DNA of 64,000 bases from Flavobacterium sp. WC2421 (GTDB lineage: Bacteria; Bacteroidota; Bacteroidia; Flavobacteriales; Flavobacteriaceae): contig NZ_CP162004.1 of assembly GCF_040822115.1 (NCBI RefSeq), forward strand, positions 1 through 64,000, in the 5' to 3' direction. Below, piece by piece: positions 27,147-35,919 of this stretch (position 1 is its first letter; each line of letters opens with the position of its first letter). A program made the position numbers and the translations under genes. The notes below the pieces were generated by a model that saw only the letters and a list, made by a program, of their open reading frames with translations, was not told the DNA's origin and made no database searches.

Positions 27147-29117
27147 ATGAATACAACAAAAAATGGTGTCGCTAATAAAGTAACTATTGCATCACTTTTA
27201 GTCGCACTTGGTATTATTTATGGAGATATAGGAACAAGTCCTCTCTATGTTTTCAAAGCAATTATTGGATCTAGAGATATTAACCTAATGTTAGTATATG
27301 GTGGTGTTTCCTGCGTTTTTTGGACTTTGGTTTTTCAAACAACAATCAAATATATTTGGCTTACACTTCGAGCAGACAACCACGGTGAAGGTGGGATTTT
27401 CTCTCTTTACGCCTTAGTTAGACGTTACGGCAAAAAATTAGTTATTCCAACAATACTTGGAGCTACAACCCTATTGGCCGATGGAATTATAACACCACCT
27501 ATCTCTGTTTCCTCTGCAATTGAGGGTTTAAATATGGTACACGGTTTAGAAACTATAATTATTCCTGGTAATTTTTTAACTATTGGAATTGTAGTAGCTA
27601 TTTTATCATTATTATTTTTCTTTCAGCGTTTTGGAACTCAAGTCATAGGTAAAGCATTTGGTCCTATAATGACAATTTGGTTTACAATGTTGTTAGTGTT
27701 TGGAATTAAAGAAATCGCGCAACACACAGACATATTACACGCATTAAATCCGTATTATGCTTATGATTTATTAGTAAATTACCCTAAGGGATTTTGGTTA
27801 TTGGGTGCTGTTTTTCTCTGTACAACAGGAGCCGAAGCTCTATATTCGGACTTAGGACATTGCGGTATAAAAAACATTCGCATCACTTGGGTTTACGTAA
27901 AAATAAGTTTAGTTGTTGCATACTTAGGACAAGCAGCTTGGCTTATGCATCAAGGCGAAACTCTATTAAATGGTAGAAATCCTTTTTTTGAAATTATCCC
28001 CACCTGGTTTTTATTACCTAGTGTCATAATTTCTACTTTTGCTACAATTATTGCCTCTCAAGCCTTAATAAGCGGAAGTTTCACCCTAATTAGTGAAGCT
28101 ATGAACCTGAATTTTTGGCCTCGTATTACAGTAAGACAACCCAGTGACAGCAAAGGTCAAATATACATCCCAAGTATCAATACCATACTTTGGTTTGGAT
28201 GTGTTTTAATGATGGTTTACTTCAAGGAAAGTGCACACATGGAAGCTGCATATGGTTTCTCTATTACCATTACTATGATGATGACCTCCTTATTATTAAG
28301 CTATTTTATTTATTATAGATTAAAATGGAAAAAAATATACGTCATCTTATTTCTAACCATTTTTGGAACTATTGAAATATCTTTTTTCATAGCAAATGTG
28401 GCAAAAATTAAAGAACGTTGGATGTTTTTATTCTTCGAATTGTTCATTTTTATGGTAATGTACATTTGGTATTATGCTCGAAAAATCCACAATCGTTTTA
28501 CAAAATTTGAAGAAATAGGAAAATACAGTTCCCAACTTACAGAATTAAGTCAAGACGATGCCATTCCAAAATTTGCAACGCATTTAATTTATTTAACTAA
28601 AGCTGACAGAAGACATGAAATAGAAGATAAAATAATCAAATCTATTTTTGCTAAAAAACCAAAACGTGCCGATGTATATTGGTTTTTACACATCAATCGT
28701 ACCGAAGACCCCTTTACATTATCGTATGATGTTTCGGAATTAGTTGATGATAAAGTTATAAAAGTAAACATCAATGTAGGGTTTCGAATACAACCTAAAA
28801 CGGAACTTTATTTCAAAAATATAGTGAAAGAATTAGTAAACAATAAAGAACTTAATTTACATATTCGTCCTGACGGATCCAGCAAATACAATAACGAGCC
28901 TGATTTTAAGTTTATTGTAATTGAGAAATTTTTATCTATCGAAAACGAATTTACATTACGTGAAGGGCTATTACTAAATGGTTATTTCTTTTTGAAACGT
29001 TTAGGAGTAAGTGATGAAAAAGCATTTGGATTAGAAAAATCAGATGTTGAGATAGAACAAATTCCTTTAGTTTATCAGCCTATAACTAATATTAAATTGG
29101 ATCGTGCAACAAGGTAA
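27147..29117 (+). CDS. kup: Kup/KUP-HAK-KT family potassium uptake protein
   Basis: A 656-aa low-affinity K+ uptake transporter. The start has ALGIIYGDIGTSPLYVFKA, the GDIGTSPLY signature of the KUP family, and about 12 membrane spans follow through residue 440 or so. The last 200 residues are a cytoplasmic domain. Kup normally imports K+ with protons. It follows the KdpD/E-like pair by 99 bp, replacing the kdpFABC ATPase operon that such regulators usually control. A terminator follows. Confidence 0.97.
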   Translation: MNTTKNGVANKVTIASLLVALGIIYGDIGTSPLYVFKAIIGSRDINLMLVYGGVSCVFWTLVFQTTIKYIWLTLRADNHGEGGIFSLYALVRRYGKKLVIPTILGATTLLADGIITPPISVSSAIEGLNMVHGLETIIIPGNFLTIGIVVAILSLLFFFQRFGTQVIGKAFGPIMTIWFTMLLVFGIKEIAQHTDILHALNPYYAYDLLVNYPKGFWLLGAVFLCTTGAEALYSDLGHCGIKNIRITWVYVKISLVVAYLGQAAWLMHQGETLLNGRNPFFEIIPTWFLLPSVIISTFATIIASQALISGSFTLISEAMNLNFWPRITVRQPSDSKGQIYIPSINTILWFGCVLMMVYFKESAHMEAAYGFSITITMMMTSLLLSYFIYYRLKWKKIYVILFLTIFGTIEISFFIANVAKIKERWMFLFFELFIFMVMYIWYYARKIHNRFTKFEEIGKYSSQLTELSQDDAIPKFATHLIYLTKADRRHEIEDKIIKSIFAKKPKRADVYWFLHINRTEDPFTLSYDVSELVDDKVIKVNINVGFRIQPKTELYFKNIVKELVNNKELNLHIRPDGSSKYNNEPDFKFIVIEKFLSIENEFTLREGLLLNGYFFLKRLGVSDEKAFGLEKSDVEIEQIPLVYQPITNIKLDRATR

Positions 29118-29163
29118 CAACAAGTTTTTTAAACCCTCGTAAACATAATAATTCTACCACAAT

Positions 29164-29198
29164 AAAAAAGCTGCATTTACTCAAAATGCAGCTTTTTT
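29164..29198. terminator. bidirectional terminator
   Basis: AAAAAAGCTGCATTT and AAATGCAGCTTTTTT arms around ACTCA separate kup (+) from the CDGSH gene (-). Confidence 0.92.
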
Positions 29199-29225
29199 AT
29201 AATTCAATTAGAAAACAAAACTTAT

Positions 29226-29453
29226 TTATTTTGTTTTCATTGGTGGCAAATCAAACGCAGCTGATTCATGGTCAAAACCGTTGCGGTGTGAACCATCGCA
29301 AAAAGGTTTGTTAGATGACAATCCGCAACGACAAAGTCCTAATGCTGTTCTTCCTTCTAATCCGTATACTTTTCCTTCACTATCCATTATTTCAAAATCG
29401 CCTTCTATTTTAATAGAACCGTTCTTGTTGATTATTAATTTTGTCTTGCTCAT
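29226..29453 (-). CDS. CDGSH iron-sulfur domain protein
   Basis: A 75-aa protein with a mitoNEET-type CDGSH motif: CRCGLSSNKPFCDGSH supplies three Cys and one His to a labile [2Fe-2S] cluster. The start at 29453 (MSKTKLIINKNGS) is favoured over the upstream ATG, because the extra 12 residues lack family similarity. CDGSH proteins act in redox or iron handling, but the partner is unknown. It is a single gene with a preceding terminator shared with kup. Confidence 0.92.
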   Translation of the reverse strand: MSKTKLIINKNGSIKIEGDFEIMDSEGKVYGLEGRTALGLCRCGLSSNKPFCDGSHRNGFDHESAAFDLPPMKTK

Positions 29454-29594
29454 AATGCTATTTATTTCTTTTTGGTTCAAAGATTGCAAAATAAAATATA
29501 CAATTTTGTATTCGTGGGTATTTTTTATAATTTAAATTCCTAATTTACATCAATTCTATTTTATATAAAGTGTACTGTAAATCCCATTTAAGAC

Positions 29595-30194
29595 ATGAAA
29601 AACGAACCTTTAGATACTGATTTTTTGGCTTCTTTACAATTTCAACCTTTAACCAAAAAGAATTGGAATCAGTTTGTACAATTATTTGGTAACAATGGGG
29701 CTTGCGGAAACTGTTGGTGCATGTACTATCGCCTTAAAAAAAGTGATTTTGACGAAGGAAAATGCAATGATGGGAATAAAGAAGCGATGAAAGAACTTGT
29801 ATGGGACAATCAACCCACGGGAATTTTAGCTTTTTATGAAGATATTCCCATTGCTTGGTGTGCCTTTGCTCCAAGAGAAGACTTCTCCAAGCTAGCAAGA
29901 TCCAGAGTGCACAAACCCATTGATGACAAATTAGTTTGGTCTATCCCCTGTACATTTATTGCAAAAAAATTCAGACGCCATGGTGTTTCTGTCGCGCTAT
30001 TAAAAGGGATTGCAAACTATGCCAAAACAGTAGGTATAAAAATCTTAGAAGCGTATCCTACTATTCCCACTCAAGAAAAACTACCTGATTCTTTTGCTTG
30101 GATTGGGTTATATAAATCATTTGAAAGAGCTGGTTTTGAGATTGTCGATAGAACTTCTAAGAATAGACCGATGGTTCGCTATTATATCGAATAA
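29595..30194 (+). CDS. GNAT family N-acetyltransferase
   Basis: A 199-aa acetyltransferase-fold protein. The N-terminal half contains a cysteine-rich stretch, GACGNCWCMYYRLKKSDF, which is typical of a group of GNAT proteins in Bacteroidota and Firmicutes. The acetyl-CoA-binding region is around FIAKKFRRHGVSVALLKGIANYAK. The substrate is unknown. It stands alone between the CDGSH gene and the dehydrogenase gene. Confidence 0.82.
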   Translation: MKNEPLDTDFLASLQFQPLTKKNWNQFVQLFGNNGACGNCWCMYYRLKKSDFDEGKCNDGNKEAMKELVWDNQPTGILAFYEDIPIAWCAFAPREDFSKLARSRVHKPIDDKLVWSIPCTFIAKKFRRHGVSVALLKGIANYAKTVGIKILEAYPTIPTQEKLPDSFAWIGLYKSFERAGFEIVDRTSKNRPMVRYYIE

Positions 30195-30348
30195 CAAAAT
30201 CATTAAATTTTTAAAACACGATAATAATTATAATTTATTACTGAAAAATAAACGGTAAATTAGTGCTTCTTTTCTGAGGTTTATAGAAGAGCTCTATGCT
30301 CAAATAAAAATCAGATTATTTTTTTAAAAACAAATTAGCGCTATAAAA

Positions 30349-31212
30349 ATGAATACATTAAAATTAGGATGGGTAGGCCTTGGAAACATGGGAAATCCAA
30401 TGGTAATGAACTTGCTAAAAGCAGGTTTTGAAGTAACTGTTTTCAACCGAACTAAAGATAAAGAAGCTCCACTAATTGAAGCAGGTGCTACAACAGCAAA
30501 TAGTCCACAAGAACTGATGGAAAAATGCGATGTTGTCATTACTATGTTATCCAATGATGCTGCAGTAAAAGAAGTTTTTGAAAGCCCAACGGGTTTATTA
30601 TCCAAAGAGTATCCTACGAAAGTTATTATCAACATGAGTACCGTTTCGCCTGAAACATCTCGTTATCTGGCAAGCAGTTGTAGTACCCATAATGTCCATT
30701 TTATCGATGCTCCAGTTTCAGGAAGTGTTAAACCTGCTCAAGATGGAACACTAGTAATTCTTGTAGGTTCAAGTACTACTGATTACGAATTAGCAAAACC
30801 TATATTTGACGTTTTAGGTAAAACTGCAATACACGTAGGGGAAGCGGGTGTAGCAAGTTCAGCTAAACTAGCGATTAATTACCTTTTAGGACTCAACCTA
30901 CAAGGATTAGCCGAAACCGTATTGTTTGCCGAAAGTAATGGAGTGAGCAAAGAAGACATGTTAAACATAATTAATGCTGGTGCGTGTGGCAACGGAATTA
31001 CCAATATAAAAGCACCTTCTATCTTAAATGACTCCTACCCTGCCGCCTTTGCCTTGAAACATCTAGTCAAAGATTTACGATTAGCCAAAGAAGCGGGACT
31101 AGATTCTCCATTGATACATCCATTATTTAATAGTTATGCTGCAGCAGAAAAAGAAGGATTAGGAGATCAAGATGTAATGGCAATTTTAAGTAGTTTAAAA
31201 CATAAACAATAA
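30349..31212 (+). CDS. NAD(P)-dependent beta-hydroxyacid dehydrogenase family (HIBADH-like)
   Basis: A 287-aa member of the 3-hydroxyisobutyrate dehydrogenase family, which includes tartronate semialdehyde and succinic semialdehyde reductases (GLYR). The dinucleotide fold is GLGNMGNPMVMNLLKAGF at residues 8-25. The substrate loop is DAPVSGSVKPAQDGTL and the catalytic Lys lies in SSAKLAINYLLG. The actual substrate cannot be assigned. It is followed 16 bp later by a PH-domain gene. Confidence 0.9.
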   Translation: MNTLKLGWVGLGNMGNPMVMNLLKAGFEVTVFNRTKDKEAPLIEAGATTANSPQELMEKCDVVITMLSNDAAVKEVFESPTGLLSKEYPTKVIINMSTVSPETSRYLASSCSTHNVHFIDAPVSGSVKPAQDGTLVILVGSSTTDYELAKPIFDVLGKTAIHVGEAGVASSAKLAINYLLGLNLQGLAETVLFAESNGVSKEDMLNIINAGACGNGITNIKAPSILNDSYPAAFALKHLVKDLRLAKEAGLDSPLIHPLFNSYAAAEKEGLGDQDVMAILSSLKHKQ

Positions 31213-31228
31213 TTTACAATAAAAATAT

Positions 31229-31609
31229 ATGCGATTATTTTCAGCGCTTTTGGGTAATGCAGGAACTGTAAGCCAAGAACAATTAATGAAAGAATACGGT
31301 CAACTTTTAATTGATGGAGAAGAAATAGAAATGGGTTTTAAACTCATTCGAGACACTTTTATTTTTACCACCAAACGACTAATTCTAGTGGACAAACAAG
31401 GTTTAACCGCAAGTAAAACCGAATACAAATCAATATCCTATAAAAGTATTTCAAGATTTAGTGTTGAAACAGCCGGAACATTTGATCTTGATGCCGAACT
31501 TAAAATTTGGGTCTCTAGTGAATTGCAGCCTAGCATCAGAAAACAGTTTAATAAATCAGTCAATGTATATGAAGTACAAAAAGTATTGGCGCATCATGTT
31601 TTAAAGTAA
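31229..31609 (+). CDS. PH domain-containing protein (bacterial PH-like)
   Basis: A 126-aa cytoplasmic protein with the sequence pattern of bacterial pleckstrin-homology proteins: GEEIEMGFKLIRDTFIFTTKRLILVDKQG, then YKSISYKSISRFSVETAGTFDLDAELKIWVS. Such proteins bind lipids or partner proteins. It follows the dehydrogenase by 16 bp and is followed 33 bp later by a DUF1801 gene, so these may share a transcript. Confidence 0.85.
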   Translation: MRLFSALLGNAGTVSQEQLMKEYGQLLIDGEEIEMGFKLIRDTFIFTTKRLILVDKQGLTASKTEYKSISYKSISRFSVETAGTFDLDAELKIWVSSELQPSIRKQFNKSVNVYEVQKVLAHHVLK

Positions 31610-31642
31610 TACCTAAAAAGAAGTTTACCTAGATTTGAAAGT

Positions 31643-32011
31643 ATGGAACGCGCGCAAAAAAATATAGATAGTTATATCAAAGATTTTCCAAAAGAGATAC
31701 AAATTATCTTGGAAAAAATGAGAGAAACCATTCGAAATAGCGCTCCCAAAGCAAAAGAAACTATTAAATATGGTATTCCCACTTTTACTCTGCATGGCAA
31801 CTTGGTACATTTTGCAGCTTTTAAAAATCATATTGGTTTTTATCCTACACCAGGTGGTATCGATGCTTTCAAACAAGAACTTTCAATTTACAAAGGTGCA
31901 AAGGGATCAATTCAGTTTCCTTTTGACAAAGAAATACCCTATGATTTAATACGCAAAATTGTTGATTATAGGGTAAAAGAAAATGAAATGAAGAGCCCTA
32001 CAAATAAATAA
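31643..32011 (+). CDS. DUF1801 family protein (YdhG/iron-chaperone-like)
   Basis: A 122-aa small protein with the DUF1801 pattern: an N-terminal helix with PKEIQIILEKMRETIRNSAPKAKETIKYGIP, then HFAAFKNHIGFYPTP and IQFPFDKEIPYDLIRKIV. Proteins of this family include a Bacillus frataxin-like iron chaperone, but most have unknown roles. It lies in a small cluster with a PH-domain gene and a HIBADH-like enzyme. Confidence 0.87.
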   Translation: MERAQKNIDSYIKDFPKEIQIILEKMRETIRNSAPKAKETIKYGIPTFTLHGNLVHFAAFKNHIGFYPTPGGIDAFKQELSIYKGAKGSIQFPFDKEIPYDLIRKIVDYRVKENEMKSPTNK

Positions 32012-32100
32012 AAGTGCAATACCATTAAATTAACTATCTAGTATACTAGCAAATAATCCCGATTCATTTAAAAAAATATTACTTTAGTAAAAAAAATATC

Positions 32101-32559
32101 ATGAAAAAATTAGGTTTATTATTACTTGTACTTGTAGGTTCTGGTTCGCTTTGGGCGCAGGAATCTAATTTCTTTTCACTAACATTAAATCACGACGCCA
32201 TATCGGTTAAGGATGTAAACCGTTCGGTTGATTTTTATAAAAATGTATTGCACCTTCAAGAAATTACGAATCGCACCGAAAAAGAAGGAATTCGCTGGAT
32301 GTCACTAGGTGATGGAAAAGAACTACACCTTATTTCTACTATCAAAGAACCTGTCGTTATTAATAAAGCAGTGCATATTGCATTTACAACTCCGGAATTT
32401 GACCATTTTATGAATGTTTTAAAAGAAATGAAAATTACGTACTCTGATTGGGCAGGTTCATTGAACAAAATTAGCATTAGAGCTGATGGGATTCAACAAG
32501 TCTACATTCAGGATCCTGATGGGTACTGGATTGAAATAAATAGTGCTGAAAAAATATAA
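32101..32559 (+). CDS. exported VOC (glyoxalase/bleomycin-resistance-like) protein
   Basis: A 152-aa protein that begins with a clear signal peptide (MKKLGLLLLVLVGSGSLWAQ) and continues with one vicinal-oxygen-chelate domain: NHDAISVKDVNRSVDFYKNVLHL, HLISTI, HIAFTTPEFDHFMNVLKE, QVYIQDPDGYWIEIN. The two beta-alpha-beta-beta-beta units contain metal-ligand candidates (His near 31, His near 80, Glu near 148). An exported glyoxalase-like protein is unusual since substrates are mostly cytoplasmic. Function is unknown. Confidence 0.85.
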   Translation: MKKLGLLLLVLVGSGSLWAQESNFFSLTLNHDAISVKDVNRSVDFYKNVLHLQEITNRTEKEGIRWMSLGDGKELHLISTIKEPVVINKAVHIAFTTPEFDHFMNVLKEMKITYSDWAGSLNKISIRADGIQQVYIQDPDGYWIEINSAEKI

Positions 32560-32582
32560 ACTATTTTCGTTGCACTACACCA

Positions 32583-32725
32583 ATAGCCCTGATGCAAGTG
32601 AAAGCATTATGAAATTCTTCCCCTCTTTTTCTTGAACTAAAAGAGCGACTAAAAGAAGCTCCTTTTAGGGCATTAGAAAAAAGGGAAGAAATAAAATAAG
32701 GCTGTAACGACAGCAGGAAAAAGCT
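32583..32725 (+). repeat. dispersed intergenic repeat, likely copy C
   Basis: This noncoding block begins at AGCCCTGATGCAAGTGAAAGC and ends in GGCTGTAACGACAGCAGGAAAAAGCTCC. Read in reverse complement it carries TTTCACTTGCATCAGGGCTA and TGCTGTCGTTACAGCC, which resemble but do not equal the cores of the blocks at 23866 and 61918. A short antisense ORF at 32561-32743 is an artefact of this block. Confidence 0.45.
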
Positions 32726-32728
32726 CCA

Positions 32729-32763
32729 TAAAAAAACTCCCAAGTAGCCTTGAGAGTTTTTTT
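32729..32763. terminator. bidirectional terminator
   Basis: ACTC-C-CAAG and CTTG-A-GAGT arms with one mismatch, flanked by A and T runs, separate the exported VOC gene (+) from the LysM-NlpC gene (-). Confidence 0.85.
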
Positions 32764-32786
32764 ATATATCTAATATTTGATTTATA

Positions 32787-34229
32787 TTACAAAACACGAT
32801 TGATTTGAGTTAACTTCTTACTATAATACTTTTCTTTTATCGAAGAAATAATAACTCCGCCGCCTACAGAAGCGTGGATGAATTTAATATCTCCATCATT
32901 TACTTCGACTACCATTCCAACATGATTAATTTGTCTTCTTCCATTAGTTTTAAAGAAAATTAAATCTCCTTTTTGTGCATCTTCATTATTTATTTTAACA
33001 CCATAACGAGACTGCTCAATAGAAGTTCTAGGCAAATCGATATCAAATGCACCAAAAGTAGTACACATGAGACCGGAACAATCAAAACCCTCTTTTGTAG
33101 TTCCACCTGTGCGGTAGCGAGTCCCTATATTTTCAGAAGCGGTTGAAACTAATTGATCTAGAAAATCAGTTCCGTGAAAACCTTTAACATTATAATCTGG
33201 GGTTTGTGACGTTTCTGCAATTACTTCTTTAACAATAACGGGTTCAACAATTTTAAGGCTATGAATTGACAATTTATAACCTACAGGTAGTCTTTTTACT
33301 ATTTTAGGATTTTGTCTCTCTAGTTCTTTAACTGAAATACCAAACTCTTTTGCTATACCATATTTAGTTTCTTTAGGTAAAACTTCACGGGTTATTACTG
33401 AAGTTTCAACTATTTTATTATCTAATACAACTGGCTGAACAGGGTCTAAAATTACTTTTTCAGTTACTGTTTTATTATTATTATTATTATTATTATCAAC
33501 AGTTGCGATTGGCTTAGTACTATTTTCTGGTTTCACAGGAATAATAATCTTTTGACCAATTTTTAATGCTTCTGTCTCCAATATTGGATTTGCTTTGTCT
33601 AAATCGGCAACCGTAATCCCATATTCTTTTGCAATAGCATATTTGGTTTCACTAGGTTGTATTTCACGAACAATTCCATCAGTAGTAGTTTCAGCAACAA
33701 TTGAATTTGTTTCTGTTTCTTTTTTTGATGGTGTTTTTTCGGGAACTGTTGTTTTTGGATTTTCTTTTACTGGTTGTTGTACAGCTATTTGTTGCGTTGT
33801 AGTATTTAATTCGTTTCCTGGAATAGTGATTTTTTGACCTTTTTTTAATCCTGATTTTTCAAGTGCAGGATTGCTTTTGTATAGATCATTGACCGTAACT
33901 CCATATTGTTTAGCAATACCGTAAAGTGTTTCTTTGGAAAGAACTGTATGTGTTTTTTCAGGAAAATTGGTAGTAATTTCGGTAGTTGCAATTTTACCTT
34001 TTACTGTAGTTGAAGGAATTAATAGAACGGTGTGAAACTTTATCCCTTTTTTGGCATCAGGATTAAGTTCATAAATAGCACTTGTCTTGACATGGTATTG
34101 TTGTGCTATTTTAGTAATTGTCTCTCCTTTAGAAACGGTATGTTTTGTGTACTTTTCTTGCGAAAAAGAACTGAGCCCAGTTAAAAATACCATCCCTAAA
34201 ATCCAATTACTATACCTCATAAAATACAT
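32787..34229 (-). CDS. LysM-repeat NlpC/P60 endopeptidase
   Basis: A 480-aa exported cell-wall hydrolase. A signal peptide (ending at GLSSFSQ) is followed by four LysM domains, visible as repeated G/S-E-T-xYxIAKxYGxxxxDLxxxNP units at about 27-72, 92-138, 190-236 and 276-320. The C-terminal NlpC/P60 domain has Cys in EGFDCSGLM, His in INHVGMVV and a later His in FIHASVG. Such enzymes cut gamma-glutamyl or DAP cross-links. A (ATT)n stretch at 33474-33496 encodes seven Asn in a linker. ATG at 34220 is an alternative start. Confidence 0.93.
   Translation of the reverse strand: MYFMRYSNWILGMVFLTGLSSFSQEKYTKHTVSKGETITKIAQQYHVKTSAIYELNPDAKKGIKFHTVLLIPSTTVKGKIATTEITTNFPEKTHTVLSKETLYGIAKQYGVTVNDLYKSNPALEKSGLKKGQKITIPGNELNTTTQQIAVQQPVKENPKTTVPEKTPSKKETETNSIVAETTTDGIVREIQPSETKYAIAKEYGITVADLDKANPILETEALKIGQKIIIPVKPENSTKPIATVDNNNNNNNKTVTEKVILDPVQPVVLDNKIVETSVITREVLPKETKYGIAKEFGISVKELERQNPKIVKRLPVGYKLSIHSLKIVEPVIVKEVIAETSQTPDYNVKGFHGTDFLDQLVSTASENIGTRYRTGGTTKEGFDCSGLMCTTFGAFDIDLPRTSIEQSRYGVKINNEDAQKGDLIFFKTNGRRQINHVGMVVEVNDGDIKFIHASVGGGVIISSIKEKYYSKKLTQINRVL
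33474..33496. repeat. (ATT)7 trinucleotide microsatellite in a coding linker
   Basis: Seven and two-thirds ATT units on the plus strand encode seven Asn residues between LysM3 and LysM4 of the reverse-strand hydrolase. Length changes would stay in frame. Confidence 0.95.
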
Positions 34230-34504
34230 TTAAACGCTACATACAAAAAACAACACCTTAATTACCAGCAATATATAAAAAAACTTTAATAAAAATCAAT
34301 TATTTTTTATACTTTAAATTATAAAAAATCAAAAAAATCATTTGATAAAAGCGAATTTAACCAATTAATACAAATATCGTATTTTTTTAACAACTCTTTA
34401 TATAGAATTTAACAAACCTCAAAAATTAAAAAAACTTTTTAAAATACAGTCATATTATCCTTACTTTTAATTCTAAATTAGAATCTCATATTAAAATTAA
34501 TGCT

Positions 34505-35848
34505 TTGAAAAAATTAATATTCCTTTTTACATTTTCCTCTTTACTTACGTACGCACAAAGTATAAAAGGAGTTGTCCTAGATAAAAACACAAACCTAGGT
34601 ATTGAGGATGTCAATATTACCTCCCAAAAAACAACGGCAACTGCATTAACGGATGAAGACGGCAAATTTAACTTAAAATTGAAAAATGAAATTCAATATA
34701 ATGATTCCATCTATTTTTCGCATATAGGTTATATTACAAAAGGAATTCTTATTTCAGAATTCAAAAAAAATAATTTTTCTATCCAACTAGAAACTGAAAT
34801 TGAAAATTTAAAAGAAACGACTATATACAGTACCAAAAATTTAAAAAGTAAAATTAGCTTCACCAAGTTAAGCAACTTAAAAAAAGGGATTTACTCTTTT
34901 GGCTCTGTATTAATTGATGGTAAAATATACGTAATTGGTGGTGATACTTCATTTGAATCAGATGCTTTCAAAAAATTGCAATACGAAAACCCCGACTTTA
35001 CTTTGGAAGATTATATGAGAGAATTAGCTACGCAGTTCAGTGGTACTGCATTTTCAGGCAATTTATATATTTACAACATAAAACAAGATTATTGGGAAAA
35101 ATCAACAGCTGACTTCAGAAAAAGAGCGTATCATAATCTTAATTATTATGACAATAAAATATACGTAATAGGTGGCAGAAGAAGATCTAGAAATGGTGTC
35201 TATGATTATTTAGAAAATACTATTGAAGTATACGATTTGAAAAATAAAACAATTGAAATTGATAAAACAAATCCACACCAAGCCACCAATTTTTCTTCAT
35301 TTACCTATAAAGATAATATAATCCTCTTGGGAGGATCCACAAAATCAAATGAAAAAGGGGAGAAAATATATTCCAAAGAAGTTCACAACTATGATACTAA
35401 ATCTGGATATTGGTACAAACTAGAAGACATGCCTACTGCAAAGGAAACATCCGGTGTTCTAGTAGGAGACAAAATTTATTTAATTGGTGGCTACGACAAT
35501 AAACCATTAACAGAAATTACAACTCTCGATTTACTAACTGGGAAGTGGGATACAATTGGCAATCTACCATATGCAATGGAAAAACCTGCTTTGACAGTAA
35601 ATAATGATACGATATATATATTTGAAAACGGGAAAATTATCACATTGGACCTCAATTCCAATATTTTAAAGGAATACTTAATTGACTTACCCATGAAGAC
35701 TTCTCAATTGTATTTCTATAATGATACTATATATTTACTTGGGGGTTCAATAGAAAACTATTATTCGAAGAGCCCATCTGCTAATCTTTACAGTATTGAT
35801 CTAAATGAATTTACTATTACAAAAATTTACCACTTAAAAACTTTATAA
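34505..35848 (+). CDS. exported kelch-repeat protein with carboxypeptidase-regulatory-like domain (TTG start)
   Basis: A 447-aa protein starting at TTG; an ATG at 34500 is out of frame and hits a stop two codons later. A signal peptide (KKLIFLFTFSSLLTYAQS) leads to a beta-sandwich domain of the CarboxypepD_reg-like type (SIKGVVLDKNTNLGIEDVNITS to KNNFSIQLE, about 18-95). The rest contains at least four kelch repeats, such as KIYVIGGDTSF, KIYVIGGRRRSR, NIILLGGSTKS and KIYLIGGYDNKP, forming a beta-propeller. It is probably a surface or outer-membrane-associated protein. Ligand unknown. Confidence 0.87.
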   Translation: MKKLIFLFTFSSLLTYAQSIKGVVLDKNTNLGIEDVNITSQKTTATALTDEDGKFNLKLKNEIQYNDSIYFSHIGYITKGILISEFKKNNFSIQLETEIENLKETTIYSTKNLKSKISFTKLSNLKKGIYSFGSVLIDGKIYVIGGDTSFESDAFKKLQYENPDFTLEDYMRELATQFSGTAFSGNLYIYNIKQDYWEKSTADFRKRAYHNLNYYDNKIYVIGGRRRSRNGVYDYLENTIEVYDLKNKTIEIDKTNPHQATNFSSFTYKDNIILLGGSTKSNEKGEKIYSKEVHNYDTKSGYWYKLEDMPTAKETSGVLVGDKIYLIGGYDNKPLTEITTLDLLTGKWDTIGNLPYAMEKPALTVNNDTIYIFENGKIITLDLNSNILKEYLIDLPMKTSQLYFYNDTIYLLGGSIENYYSKSPSANLYSIDLNEFTITKIYHLKTL

Positions 35849-35866
35849 CTTGATAAGATTACAAAC

Positions 35867-35897
35867 AAAAAACGCTCTGTTTTCACAGAGCGTTTTT
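35867..35897. terminator. bidirectional terminator
   Basis: AAAAAACGCTCTGT and ACAGAGCGTTTTT arms around TTTC separate the kelch gene (+) from acnA (-). Confidence 0.92.
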
Positions 35898-35919
35898 AAA
35901 TATATAATAAAACTAAAAA

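Noticed and set aside
32561..32743. 60-codon reverse ORF downstream of the exported VOC gene
   Set aside because: It lies in the noncoding repeat-like block, has low-complexity Ser/Phe composition and no family similarity.
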